The notes under the pieces were generated by a model that saw nothing but the letters and a program-made list of their open reading frames with translations, was not told the DNA's origin and did no database searches. Shown piece after piece: positions 49,701 through 58,976 of a stretch of DNA of 64,000 nt. The position numbers and the translations under genes were made by a program. Within the stretch, counting starts at the first letter, position 1. Every line of letters begins with the position of its first letter. The stretch is from Sulfurimonas sp. GTDB lineage: Bacteria > Campylobacterota > Campylobacteria > Campylobacterales > Sulfurimonadaceae. The DNA lies in the NCBI RefSeq assembly GCF_028694605.1, contig NZ_JAQVKP010000012.1, positions 1-64,000 of the forward strand. The letters run 5' to 3'.

Positions 49701-50224
49701 GCACGTTTTAACGGGAATGCTATACGATCGGGATCATACATTTGAGATTGCACTGCATAACCTTTTGCACAATTACGTCCGCGTGAAGCCGGATGAAACG
49801 GGTTACCCATGTATTTTTTAACCATAAATGTTTTTTTATCAATCCATGCAGTAAGTCCGCACGAAGCTTCACAGTTAGAGCATGCGGTTGGTACAATCAT
49901 ATAGTCATTTACTTCTATACCATCAGGATTAGATGAACTTCTTACGCCGTGACGATTAATCCCGCCTCTTTTCCAGTCATCTCCGTCTAACTCTTTAAAA
50001 TCATTCCATTCACTCATCGGAGGATAAAATGACAAAGAATCCGGAGTATTTGTAAACTTACTATCTTTAACAGATTCGGCAACCGCATCCGTTGTAAATA
50101 CACCCTTTGCTATTGTGGCACCTGCAACCGTAAATGCAGCACCTTTTAAAAACGTTCTTCTACTTTCTAAATACATTAATATTCTCCCTAACTCATTGGT
50201 AATAATTGTGGAATCATTAGCCAT
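46784..50224 (-). CDS. Tat-exported molybdopterin oxidoreductase catalytic subunit (PsrA/TtrA/SreA-like); true start may be internal near MYLESRRTFLKG
   Basis: SRRTFLKGAAFTVAGA Tat signal; CSNCEASC...GRNCAKGYAVQSQMYDPDRIAFPLKR; DCTNSHTNICSSGG with candidate Cys Mo ligand; 1146 aa. Confidence 0.9.
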   Translation of the reverse strand: MANDSTIITNELGRILMYLESRRTFLKGAAFTVAGATIAKGVFTTDAVAESVKDSKFTNTPDSLSFYPPMSEWNDFKELDGDDWKRGGINRHGVRSSSNPDGIEVNDYMIVPTACSNCEASCGLTAWIDKKTFMVKKYMGNPFHPASRGRNCAKGYAVQSQMYDPDRIAFPLKRAPGSARGEGKWIRTTWDEAMTTIGKKMHDTIKVGDELSKKSVMYHVGRPNENGFTPQIWYTLGQDCTNSHTNICSSGGRTPTIQWANDDRISPDWANAKLLFLNSSHAADAGHYFAQSAAFIAEARAKGAKLVVMDPRLSNSAGMADLWIATWPGTEPVIYLYLTNRILNENKVDKEFVRKWLNWEVFLDNKKYLEFMVSKGYISKVPNGNDFDSFIEVLKELYSPYTLDFAVKETHVPAYKLEKLYDMFIWAGTAISTYFWRATAAGNRGGWMSGRSGYLPLALRGAIGPEGGTFFHHWHVISVAGKGGSATVGQGVRGSNVPKVDVYNELSWPPEWPISTYELSYLLPHLLADTKWQEKWIAKGLNVPQKLAVWIPRMYNPVWINPDGFRWIDTLKNESKMELTFNLSPVWSETNWYVDYILPVGLAGERHDQHSEATMPARWTSFRQPVMRVALEKAGWKPNNPNRATLEAHIKAGLGEVWEENEFWIDLCVNYVDPTGELGIRKMWESKKNPGKPVTIAEWYDAAFGDNLPNLKATATGDERYKNSEYPVYEYMRDYGAWMEENHIYSAQEREIKDDGENYISHGHKYNKNDVTINKRTGVMTAESHGKKTSIGIVVDGKKMEGFATLDKKLDFFCEWLADDWKWPEYAIPFYPRSEEEKKEMVHIVSHVNHSFMTEKNSYALNTVFRLPYNIHTRSANSKHLMEISQNHDPIWINTVDAKRQGFKRGDAIRVRIVDSLTGLESGYFVAMAVPTEGVLPGTLACSHHGGRWKLVNAVTIPNGITDGKVDSQPVKRNMNDSKFLAHSPENAGKNGAQIKIEDYSGTAGINSFGVPTAELQMDGKNGKLKYVEGIKPFKSERFADYNRDSGNIWWDGLSGSWQNAVAAPHPDPISGMHCWHQKVILEPAQAGDKIGDIQVNYDNNFKVYQGWRDTLTRGLDENSTLRRPKHIKRPWVPLSDKAYVVQINK

Positions 50225-51087
50225 ACATGTTTAACAACCGCCAAACCGACTAATGCTAAAATCGCTGCAAGTTTCAGAATAGACTCTGATTTGCCGACTC
50301 TGCTTAACACCACTAACATCATTGGTAAAATATATGTCATCCATTGACCAACCCAGAACATAACTGCGTACGGTCCATTATTTTTAACATATCCAATCGT
50401 TGCAGCTATCTCTTCTGCTTTCATTGGTCCAAAGATATACTCTGACATATAGATGATAAATGCCATAAGTGCACTTAATCCAAGAATGATTCCTAGGAGA
50501 TTCTTTGCCTCATCGCCAAGCTTATTGCCGCCAAGCAAAAGCATAAATGCAGAACCTGCAAGAAGTGCTGCTAAAATCATTTGGGCTGATTCAGCCGGCA
50601 TTTGCCACAGTTCACGTGCAGTACACTGCGCCATAAGAGAAGCCGTGTAAAGAGTTACCGGTATAGCTAAAATCGTCGTCCATAAAAGCACTTTATCAAA
50701 AGTTTCACCGTCCTTCTTCCATGCCAAATATCCTAAAAGCGTTAAAAGACCCAAGAAAGTTGAAGCCATAACAGAGCCGATTGCAATAGCAGATGTCCAA
50801 TTTGAATAGACAAATATATGCCACATTCTAAAAGGCTGATGCAAATCGGCAAGCGTGAATAGCAAGAAAATATTAATAAAGACGAATGCCGCTATTGATG
50901 CAGGAAGTCTAAGTTTGCCTGCTTGTTCAGGATACATTCTTAAAAGCACAAAAAGCATAAAAATCACACCTGTACCGATACTCTTTGCCCACATATTTAC
51001 TGTTACTAACCATGGCCATACTATCCCCGGCAATGCCACATCCAGTGTTACGACAGCGTTCGTTGCTGATAAAATTTCATGTGCCAT
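50188..51087 (-). CDS. NrfD/PsrC-like membrane anchor subunit
   Basis: Multi-TM protein (WPWLVTVNMWAKSIGTGVIFML...) between Mo subunit and FeS subunit. Confidence 0.85.
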   Translation of the reverse strand: MAHEILSATNAVVTLDVALPGIVWPWLVTVNMWAKSIGTGVIFMLFVLLRMYPEQAGKLRLPASIAAFVFINIFLLFTLADLHQPFRMWHIFVYSNWTSAIAIGSVMASTFLGLLTLLGYLAWKKDGETFDKVLLWTTILAIPVTLYTASLMAQCTARELWQMPAESAQMILAALLAGSAFMLLLGGNKLGDEAKNLLGIILGLSALMAFIIYMSEYIFGPMKAEEIAATIGYVKNNGPYAVMFWVGQWMTYILPMMLVVLSRVGKSESILKLAAILALVGLAVVKHVWLMIPQLLPMS

Positions 51088-51725
51088 TAGTGGTGCCCTC
51101 CTACTGGAAGTGTTGTGATGTTATTAAATAGATTGTGACCATTTTCTCTTCTTGAAGCAAGAGGGTTAAGCGTTATATTGCCTCCGCCTACATAGAAATG
51201 ATGAGGATTTGTTCCCTTCTCCGGCTTACGAACCTGAACACTGCCTTGATTTTTTTGAATATATTTAGAGATATTTGATGTCGGATCCTCTAAATCTCCA
51301 AATATGTTTGCCTGAACCGGACATGCAACAACACAAGCAGGCATCATGGATGATGCAACCCTATGTGCACAATATGTACACTTGTCTGCAGTTTGTGTCT
51401 GAGGGTCGATATAAATCGCTCCGTACGGACATGCCATAACACAACCGGCACACCCGATACAGCGCTCTTTATCTATATTAACAATACCATTCTCCAAGTA
51501 ATGAAGTGCACTTACAGGACAAATTCTCTCACAAGGTGCATTTTCACAGTGGTTACATCGAAGAGGAGTAAACGTCCTCTTTGTTTCAGGAAATGTCCCC
51601 ACATCTACATATTTTACACGAAGTCTCCATGTACTCAGCGGAACTTCATTTTCCACTTTACATGCGATTTCGCACCCCTTACATCCCATACACAAATGCA
51701 AGTCAACTAGGAAGCCCAATTGCAT
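51087..51725 (-). CDS. 4Fe-4S ferredoxin-type electron transfer subunit (PsrB-like)
   Basis: LCMGCKGCEIACKVEN...CNHCENAPCERICP...RCIGCAGCVMACPYGA...CTYC...ACVVACP. Confidence 0.93.
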   Translation of the reverse strand: MQLGFLVDLHLCMGCKGCEIACKVENEVPLSTWRLRVKYVDVGTFPETKRTFTPLRCNHCENAPCERICPVSALHYLENGIVNIDKERCIGCAGCVMACPYGAIYIDPQTQTADKCTYCAHRVASSMMPACVVACPVQANIFGDLEDPTSNISKYIQKNQGSVQVRKPEKGTNPHHFYVGGGNITLNPLASRRENGHNLFNNITTLPVGGHH

Positions 51726-51872
51726 ATACTCTCCTTCTTTTAAGCCTTTTTAGACAAATATTAAGATTTATAACAACAGTTAATCTTTCATAAAAGAAAC
51801 CCTTATTTTAGTCCTAAACAAGGGCTTCTACTGCAACAATACTACCTACATAAACCTTAAAATAGTTATAAA

Positions 51873-51894
51873 ATTATCACAATTTTGTGATAAT
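51873..51894. promoter_or_regulatory. 22-bp palindrome ATTATCACAATTTTGTGATAAT between hisD and the Mo-oxidoreductase operon
   Basis: Perfect 10-bp inverted repeat, 2-nt centre; could be a regulator site or a hisD terminator stem. Confidence 0.4.
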
Positions 51895-51932
51895 AGTGTA
51901 ATAATTTTTTATTATGTGCATATTTGAAATTT

Positions 51933-53225
51933 TTATTTATCTACTCTTACTCTGACTGATTGTTCATGAGCGCTAAGACCTTCAATATTTGCAATCAACG
52001 CACACTCTTCTCCTATCTCATTTATAGCTCTTTTGCTAAATGAGATAATAGAGCTTTTTTTCATAAAATTTTCAACTCCCAGCGGGGAATAGAATTTGGC
52101 AGTTCCGCCTGTCGGCAGAGTGTGATTTGGACCTGCCATATAGTCTCCGATAGCTTCAGGTGTGTTATGCCCCAGAAAAATGGCTCCCGCATGCTTGATA
52201 AGGGGAAGCAGTTCAAAAGGAGAAAGCGTTGCTACTTCTAAATGTTCCGGTGCAATCTGGTTCATCAAATCAATCGCTTCTTGCATCGTATCTGTAACAA
52301 TTATTGCTCCGCGCTCCTCTATGGATTTTCTTGCAATCTCTTGACGCGGGAGTTTTTGTAGCCAAACTTCAAGCTCAATTTTTACCGCATCTGCCAATGC
52401 CTGTGACGGGGTAATCAAGATAGAACTTGCCATCTCGTCATGCTCCGCTTGGGAGAGCATATCTATCGCCATGTGCGAAGGATTTGCACTATCGTCTGCA
52501 AGGATTCCTATCTCGCTTGGTCCTGCTATCATGTCAATGTTAACATCTCCAAAAACCATCTTTTTTGCTGTTGCGACAAAAATATTTCCCGGACCCGTAA
52601 TAACATCTACTTTTGGGATAGTCTCTGTGCCATACGCCATAGCCGCAATCGCACTTGCTCCTCCAACCTTATAAACTTCGCTCACACCGCACAAGTGGCA
52701 TGCCGCAAGAAGAAGCTCATTTGGCTCATTCTCGGGCGTAGGCGTACAGACAACTATCTTCTCAACTCCTGCAACCTGTGCAGGGATAACGTTCATAAGA
52801 AGCGAAGACGGATATGCTGCCTTTCCGCCCGGGATGTAGAGCCCTGCGCTATCGACCGGTGTGACTCTTTGACCTAAAATCGTTCCGTTTGGTTCGTCAT
52901 CAAACCAAGATCTAGGCTTCTGTTTTTCATGATAAGCTTTGATTCTCTCATAAGACAGATGCAAAGCAGTTTTGAGTTGTGCATCAAGGTTGCCATAAGC
53001 CTTGCTCATAGACTCCGTTGTAATTTTAAGGTCATCATCACTTTTTGGAGTCCACTTGTCGAATTTTGCTATATGCTCTTTGAGCGCTTGATTTTTATTT
53101 TCTCTGATTTGGTTTATGATATTTCCGACTATTGCACTAACATGAGCTATGTCCATTTTGCCGCGTCCGAGGAGCTCTTCAAACTCGGCTTTAAAATTAC
53201 TGTTTTTTGAATTTGTAAAAATCAT
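51933..53225 (-). CDS. hisD: Histidinol dehydrogenase
   Basis: GTILGQRVTPVDSAGLYIPGGKAAYPSSLLMNVIPAQVAGV...TGPGNIFVATAKKMVFGDVNIDMIAGPSEI. Confidence 0.97.
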   Translation of the reverse strand: MIFTNSKNSNFKAEFEELLGRGKMDIAHVSAIVGNIINQIRENKNQALKEHIAKFDKWTPKSDDDLKITTESMSKAYGNLDAQLKTALHLSYERIKAYHEKQKPRSWFDDEPNGTILGQRVTPVDSAGLYIPGGKAAYPSSLLMNVIPAQVAGVEKIVVCTPTPENEPNELLLAACHLCGVSEVYKVGGASAIAAMAYGTETIPKVDVITGPGNIFVATAKKMVFGDVNIDMIAGPSEIGILADDSANPSHMAIDMLSQAEHDEMASSILITPSQALADAVKIELEVWLQKLPRQEIARKSIEERGAIIVTDTMQEAIDLMNQIAPEHLEVATLSPFELLPLIKHAGAIFLGHNTPEAIGDYMAGPNHTLPTGGTAKFYSPLGVENFMKKSSIISFSKRAINEIGEECALIANIEGLSAHEQSVRVRVDK

Positions 53226-53228
53226 TCT

Positions 53229-53645
53229 CTACTTTTTTCCTTTCTTAAACTCTTCTTTGACTATTTCTAATGCTTTGAGAAAATTTTCTGCATCAATAGC
53301 TCCCATAAGCGGTTGAAACATCGGTTCTTGGCTCGGATACAAAAACCAGATAGCAGGAGTACCGGGTTGCCATAGCTCACGAGGCATATAGTCATTTTCA
53401 TCACTATAGGAGATGATTGTGACAAAGTTTTTATTGAGTTCTTCAACCACTCTTTTGTCTTTAAAGGTCGTTTCATCTAAAATAACACAATATTTACATG
53501 AGTGCCTTGACGAGACAAAAAGTACGGGTTTTGAAACAGCTTGTGCATTTTTAATCCCGTCGTGATAATCTTTCGCCCACTTTATTTCAGCGGCCGTGAG
53601 ATTTATAAAAATCCCAAAAAGAAGAAAAAGAAAAAATTTACGCAT
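53229..53645 (-). CDS. Thioredoxin-fold periplasmic protein
   Basis: Signal peptide; KPVLFVSSRHSCKYCVILDETTFKDKRVVEELNKNFV. Confidence 0.75.
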   Translation of the reverse strand: MRKFFLFLLFGIFINLTAAEIKWAKDYHDGIKNAQAVSKPVLFVSSRHSCKYCVILDETTFKDKRVVEELNKNFVTIISYSDENDYMPRELWQPGTPAIWFLYPSQEPMFQPLMGAIDAENFLKALEIVKEEFKKGKK

Positions 53646-54153
53646 CTTGTTTTACCTTTAGTAGAAGTTCTTTCGCGCACTCCAGTGCACTTTTATCTGT
53701 TACATCAATTATAATATCCGCAACTGCCGCATATTGTGGCAAACGTTCATTATAGAGCTCTTTCGCCTTTTTAAGGTTACTTAGAAGTGGACGTTTTTTA
53801 AGTTTTTTTGCCGCATTCGGGTGGTTTTTTATCCGCTTAATAATCTTGTCAAATGGGGAATCTAAAAAGACAACTGTTCCTATCTCTTTAAGATTTTCCT
53901 GTCTGTAAAAACCGCCTCCGGTAGAAATAAGCGTGTTGGTGACGCTTGTTTGCAGCCACTCTGCCACCTTTTTCTCAAGTGCCCTAAAGTAAGGTTCACC
54001 CTCCTCTTCAAATATCTTCTTTATTGTTCTGTTTTCCATACTCTCTATGAGATCATCCGTATCCACAGAGAGATACTCAGAAATCTTAATCACCTCGCGA
54101 GCAACGCTTCCTTTTCCGACACCCATAAAACCTATTAAAATTATATTTTTCAC
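53638..54153 (-). CDS. aroK: Shikimate kinase
   Basis: IILIGFMGVGKGSVAREVI...SVDTDDLIE...ISTGGGFYR. Confidence 0.92.
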   Translation of the reverse strand: MKNIILIGFMGVGKGSVAREVIKISEYLSVDTDDLIESMENRTIKKIFEEEGEPYFRALEKKVAEWLQTSVTNTLISTGGGFYRQENLKEIGTVVFLDSPFDKIIKRIKNHPNAAKKLKKRPLLSNLKKAKELYNERLPQYAAVADIIIDVTDKSALECAKELLLKVKQDA

Positions 54154-54158
54154 TTTTG

Positions 54159-55454
54159 CTATTCCGCTTTCATTGTAAACATACTCATATCAAAATCAGG
54201 TTTCGTCTTTATGGTTTTGTAATAAATCAAAACAGCAGAGATGATATTGAACTCTAATAGTACCATACTGACAATAAAGGTAAGTGCAAAAAATCCCAAA
54301 AACTGCGAAACAAAAAAAGATAATGCAAAACCAATCAAAGAGAAGATAAAAAGAGCAAATTGCCATTTTGTTGCTTTTTTATTTATCATATCATTCATTG
54401 TCGGAATGGACATATACCCTTTTGCATTTAAATGAAACCAGACCAGAAACGGGACTATTTTGTATAGCATACCGGACATAACAGAGAAGATAAAACCGCC
54501 TCCTACTAAAATAGAGACAAAAACAGTGTACTTTTCGTCAAAAAAATCATTTACCACCCATGCAACGGTACCTACCGTCATAAACACGGCTGCGCTCTTC
54601 CAATACCAAATTGTGATATCGCTTACTTTTCTACGCCTAGCACTCACTTTTAACCAAGCCATAATAGCAAACACCATAAAAAGGGATGCGATTATGGATT
54701 TTGCGGCTATTGCGTATGAATCCGCAAAAAGATTCAAAATCAACCAAAGCACGAGACCAGCAACAGCGATAAGCACGGCAAATCTTTGAAAAAAAGGCTC
54801 AAATTTCGGTGCGACATAAAACATGGGCAAGATATGAAAAGCAACACCGACAATCAAAATACCGGCAAATCCAAAAATTGCCCAAACGCTATGGATATTG
54901 GCAAAGAGAAGATGGGATGCTCCAATTTTTCCAATCCCGTAAGATGCCAAAAGATGCACTCCCAAGAGAGTAATCAAAAGAGCGAATATGAGACTTGTTA
55001 TCATTGCTCTTATACTCGCATTGATATGAACAACTGTTCTAAATGCAAATAACATAGCAGTTATAAGGAGCAAAAATCCTCCTCCCAAAAGCAGCGATGC
55101 GATTAAAAGTAACTTTTGGAGTTCAAACCATAATCCAAAAACCATTCCAAGCGTACCTGCCAAAAGAAGGATGTAGGAGAGCTTGGAAACTTTATCTACA
55201 TTTGAGATTTTTACCCCTGCTAGTACGGGCAGCATCTGCACAAGTGCGCCAAACATGACAAAACAAAAAAAACCTATGGTAATGGCATGAGTAACAGCTA
55301 TAGCTTGGGGAGCAAAACGGCTTGAGAGTGCAGCAGCGTCACTAAAAAAAATAAAAAAACCTGCCAAGATAGCAAAAATCGGTGCTGTTGCAAAAAACCT
55401 TAGCGGTGCAGTTATCGGCGGTGCTTGATCAACCGACAATCCGTCAAAATCCAT
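54159..55454 (-). CDS. Polytopic membrane protein, NnrS / heme-copper-oxidase-subunit-I-like
   Basis: About 12 predicted TM stretches with conserved-looking His: AVTHAITIGFF, NIHSVWAIFGFAG, GVAFHILPMFYVAP, VPFLVWFHL. Confidence 0.65.
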   Translation of the reverse strand: MDFDGLSVDQAPPITAPLRFFATAPIFAILAGFFIFFSDAAALSSRFAPQAIAVTHAITIGFFCFVMFGALVQMLPVLAGVKISNVDKVSKLSYILLLAGTLGMVFGLWFELQKLLLIASLLLGGGFLLLITAMLFAFRTVVHINASIRAMITSLIFALLITLLGVHLLASYGIGKIGASHLLFANIHSVWAIFGFAGILIVGVAFHILPMFYVAPKFEPFFQRFAVLIAVAGLVLWLILNLFADSYAIAAKSIIASLFMVFAIMAWLKVSARRRKVSDITIWYWKSAAVFMTVGTVAWVVNDFFDEKYTVFVSILVGGGFIFSVMSGMLYKIVPFLVWFHLNAKGYMSIPTMNDMINKKATKWQFALFIFSLIGFALSFFVSQFLGFFALTFIVSMVLLEFNIISAVLIYYKTIKTKPDFDMSMFTMKAE

Positions 55455-55471
55455 TATCCGTCCCCTATACC

Positions 55472-55912
55472 CTACTCGACTATCATCGATTGCATCATAT
55501 CCACAATGCGGTCTGCATCAGCGCTTAGGTGTTGCTGTGCCATAGTGTAGAGCATCTGTTCTTCTTTCATGTTGTGCTGTTGCATCAAAATCATCAACGT
55601 TTCGCTATTGCCAAAAAACTTATCCTTATCCTTCGACTCCATGGCTTTGCCCATCTCTGCCAAAAGATTTCTCATCTGTGCATGCTCATGTCTCATAATC
55701 GCAGTAGGACCCTGTGTCATGCCTGTTTTTTGCTCAAATTCCAAAAACATAACGCGCTCTTCCATTTGAAAGTGTCTCTCTGTCGCTTTTGCAAATTCTT
55801 CATACGCTTCCTTTGCATTTTCTATCGATTTTGCCGCCTCATCCTCCATTTTTGCGAAAAGTTCATCACAACGTCCATGATCTTCAGTTAAAAATCCCTT
55901 TATTGTACTCAT
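55472..55912 (-). CDS. Hemerythrin HHE domain protein
   Basis: LTEDHGRCDELF...ERHFQMEERVMFLEFE...MRHEHAQMRNLL...QQHNMKEEQMLYTM. Confidence 0.9.
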   Translation of the reverse strand: MSTIKGFLTEDHGRCDELFAKMEDEAAKSIENAKEAYEEFAKATERHFQMEERVMFLEFEQKTGMTQGPTAIMRHEHAQMRNLLAEMGKAMESKDKDKFFGNSETLMILMQQHNMKEEQMLYTMAQQHLSADADRIVDMMQSMIVE

Positions 55913-56011
55913 ACTTAATACCTCAATTATTTAATTTTAGGTATTATAATTGTCATTATCTTAATTTAAAGAGCTTTTTACTATAATACGCGCTTTAATT
56001 TTACAGGACAA

Positions 56012-57331
56012 ATGATGAAAAACAAAAAACTTATTACGCTGGGTTTTGCCTCTGTTACAGTCGCTCTGGCTCTACTTTTTTCAACCAATCTTTTTGCCGC
56101 AACAGCAAAAAAAGAGCAGACAAAAGAGGCGTCTAGACTTGAAGCTTTAGCGAAATTTACAAAAGTCCTCAGTATTGTCGAGCAGTACAACGTTGACAAC
56201 GTAACGATTGAAGAGCTTATGGATAAAGCACTTCAGGGCATGATGAGCAATCTTGATGCGCATTCTAACTATCTCTCTCAAAAAGATTATAAAGATTTAA
56301 AAATCCAAACAAACGGTGAGTTTGGCGGTCTTGGTATTACTGTAGGCGTAAAAGACGGAGCGCTTACCGTTATTGCTCCGATAGAGGGTACGCCTGCGGA
56401 CAAAGCCGGTATAAAAGCCGGTGACATCATCTTAAAAATCAACGAAAAATCTACTCTTAACATGACTATTGATGAAGCTGTCTCTATTATGAGAGGAAAA
56501 GTAGGCACGAAAATTGAACTTACCATCGTCCGTGAGGGTGAGACAAAACCTCTTGCTATAAGTATCACAAGAGCCATTATCACTATAGAGTCGGTATATG
56601 CAAAAACTATCGGAGACAATATTCAGTATATCCGCGTCACAAACTTTGATAAAAAAGTTGTAAATGATGTCTCTAAAGCAATCAAACAAAAAAAAGCAAC
56701 GACAAAAGGAATCGTTCTTGATTTGAGAAACAACCCTGGGGGGCTTCTCGATCAAGCAGTTGGGCTTGTGGACATATTTGTCGATAAGGGAGACATTGTC
56801 TCACAAAAGGGCAAAAACAAAGCTGATGATGAAGTTTACACGGCAAAAGCGATTAACACCCTTACTAATGTCCCTCTTGTTGTCCTTGTCAATGGCGGAA
56901 GTGCTAGTGCCAGCGAAATCGTAAGCGGCGCACTTCAAGACCATAAAAGAGCGGTTGTCGTCGGTCAAAATACATTTGGAAAAGGAAGCGTTCAGGTCGT
57001 TTTACCGATAAATGAAGAAGAGGCAATCAAACTTACGGTAGCAAGATACTATCTGCCAAGCGGAAGAACTATTCAGGCTGTCGGCGTTAAGCCCGATATT
57101 GAGGTTTTGCCGGGTGAAGTAAAAACTAGCAAAAATGAGTTTGCATTAAAAGAAGCCGACCTCAAAAAACATTTGACCGAAGAGTTGGAAAAAGTAAACG
57201 GCACACAAGAGGAGAAAGGAGATAAAGTTGATACAAAACACATTATCTCCGATGAGATGATACAAAAAGACATTCAGCTTAAAGTGGGAACCGATATCAT
57301 CAAAGCTTTAATTATCACAAAAGGAGTATAA
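56012..57331 (+). CDS. S41 family C-terminal processing peptidase (PDZ)
   Basis: [36 protein letters not shown]...[39 protein letters not shown]. Confidence 0.96.
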   Translation: MMKNKKLITLGFASVTVALALLFSTNLFAATAKKEQTKEASRLEALAKFTKVLSIVEQYNVDNVTIEELMDKALQGMMSNLDAHSNYLSQKDYKDLKIQTNGEFGGLGITVGVKDGALTVIAPIEGTPADKAGIKAGDIILKINEKSTLNMTIDEAVSIMRGKVGTKIELTIVREGETKPLAISITRAIITIESVYAKTIGDNIQYIRVTNFDKKVVNDVSKAIKQKKATTKGIVLDLRNNPGGLLDQAVGLVDIFVDKGDIVSQKGKNKADDEVYTAKAINTLTNVPLVVLVNGGSASASEIVSGALQDHKRAVVVGQNTFGKGSVQVVLPINEEEAIKLTVARYYLPSGRTIQAVGVKPDIEVLPGEVKTSKNEFALKEADLKKHLTEELEKVNGTQEEKGDKVDTKHIISDEMIQKDIQLKVGTDIIKALIITKGV

Positions 57332-57333
57332 CC

Positions 57334-58047
57334 ATGGAAAAAAGAGAGTTGATTTACGAAGGAAAAGCAAAAAAACTTTTTACGACTGATGATGCAAATT
57401 TGCTTATCTCAGAGTTCAAAGATGATTTAACTGCGTTTAACGGAGAGAAAAAGTCAAGCGAAGCAGGCAAAGGCGCACTGAACAATAAAATCTCTACAGA
57501 ACTTTTCAAGCTCTTGGCTGAAGATGGCATTCCAACACACTTTGTCAAGATGCTTGATGACAATCACATGCTCCACAAAAGAACAGATGTTATTCTCATC
57601 GAAGTAATCGTTCGCAACATTGCAACGGGGAGTTTGAGTAAAAATCTTGGAATTAAAGACGGTACGGTACTTCCTTTTACGCTCGTTGAGTTTGACTACA
57701 AAAATGATGCACTAGGCGATCCAAAACTAAACGACCAACACGCACTTATCTTAGGGCTTGTAAAGTATCAAGATGAACTTGACAAACTCCGCCGTATGGC
57801 AAGAGAGATAAATGATATCCTAAAGCCGTACTTTGCAGCAAAAGGTCTCAATCTTGTTGACTTTAAACTTGAATTTGGGAAAGATAGCAGCGGCAATATC
57901 ATTTTGATTGATGAAATCAGCCCTGATAACTGCCGTTTTTGGGATATGCAAAGCGGTGAAAAAATGGATAAAGACAGATTTCGCCAAGGTTTGGGCGGGT
58001 TGAAGATGGCGTATGAAGAAGTTTTAAACAGAATATTAAGCAAATAA
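57334..58047 (+). CDS. purC: SAICAR synthetase
   Basis: [35 protein letters not shown]. Confidence 0.97.
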   Translation: MEKRELIYEGKAKKLFTTDDANLLISEFKDDLTAFNGEKKSSEAGKGALNNKISTELFKLLAEDGIPTHFVKMLDDNHMLHKRTDVILIEVIVRNIATGSLSKNLGIKDGTVLPFTLVEFDYKNDALGDPKLNDQHALILGLVKYQDELDKLRRMAREINDILKPYFAAKGLNLVDFKLEFGKDSSGNIILIDEISPDNCRFWDMQSGEKMDKDRFRQGLGGLKMAYEEVLNRILSK

Positions 58048-58062
58048 AAAAAAGGTGATATC

Positions 58063-58305
58063 ATGAAAGCGATAGTTAATGTATTTTTAAAAGCAGGTGT
58101 ATTGGATTCTCAGGGAAAAGCGGTGCATCATGCTCTTGAATCCATCCACTTCAGCAACGTAGAGGATGTACGTGTCGGCAAACAGATTATTCTTAAGATA
58201 AATGAAAGCGATGAGAAAAAAGCTATGGCAGATGTTACAAAAATGTGCGAAGAGCTTCTTGCAAATACAGTTATAGAAGACTATACAATCGAGATTATCA
58301 AATGA
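58063..58305 (+). CDS. purS: FGAM synthase subunit PurS
   Basis: 80-aa PurS-type protein between purC and purQ. Confidence 0.93.
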   Translation: MKAIVNVFLKAGVLDSQGKAVHHALESIHFSNVEDVRVGKQIILKINESDEKKAMADVTKMCEELLANTVIEDYTIEIIK

Positions 58306-58976
58306 AAGTAACGATATTACAGTTTCCAGGTACTAACTGTGAGTACGATACAGAGCATGCTTTTAAATCCTTAGGCGCAAAAACAGAGATTTTATGGCAT
58401 AAATCCGAGGTTGTGCCGGAAGATACCGATTTGCTAGTAGTAGCAGGCGGATTCAGCTATGGCGACTACTTAAGAAGCGGCGCTATCGCAAAGTTTAGTC
58501 CTGTCATGAAAGCTGTGACGAAATATGCAAACAAAGGTGGAAAAGTTTTAGGTATATGTAACGGTTTTCAAGTACTAACGGAAGCAGGTCTCCTACCGGG
58601 TGCACTTAAGAGAAATGAGAGCCTGCACTTTCTCTCAAAGCACCATCACCTTAAAGTCGTGAACAATGACAATGTTTTTTTAAAAGAACTAAATAGCGGT
58701 GATGTTGTCAATGTTCCCATAGCTCATCATGACGGAAACTACTACATAGATGAAAATGGTTTAAAAGAGCTTTATGCAAACAACCAGGTTCTTCTAAAGT
58801 ATTGTGATGCAGAGGGTAAAGAGAAAAATCCAAACGGAAGCGTTGATGCGATTGCCGGTGTTTGCAACAAAGAAAAGAATGTCTTTGGGCTTATGCCTCA
58901 TCCCGAGAGAGCAATGGAAGCAATATTAGGAAGCAGTGACGGCGTCAAAATGCTTCAAGGGTTTTTACAAGCGTGA
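58302..58976 (+). CDS. purQ: FGAM synthase subunit PurQ (tracked ORF starts 58245)
   Basis: MKVTILQFPGTNCEYDTEHAF...VVAGGFSYGDYLRSGAIA...GICNGFQVLTE; ATGA overlap with purS. Confidence 0.96.
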   Translation: MKVTILQFPGTNCEYDTEHAFKSLGAKTEILWHKSEVVPEDTDLLVVAGGFSYGDYLRSGAIAKFSPVMKAVTKYANKGGKVLGICNGFQVLTEAGLLPGALKRNESLHFLSKHHHLKVVNNDNVFLKELNSGDVVNVPIAHHDGNYYIDENGLKELYANNQVLLKYCDAEGKEKNPNGSVDAIAGVCNKEKNVFGLMPHPERAMEAILGSSDGVKMLQGFLQA

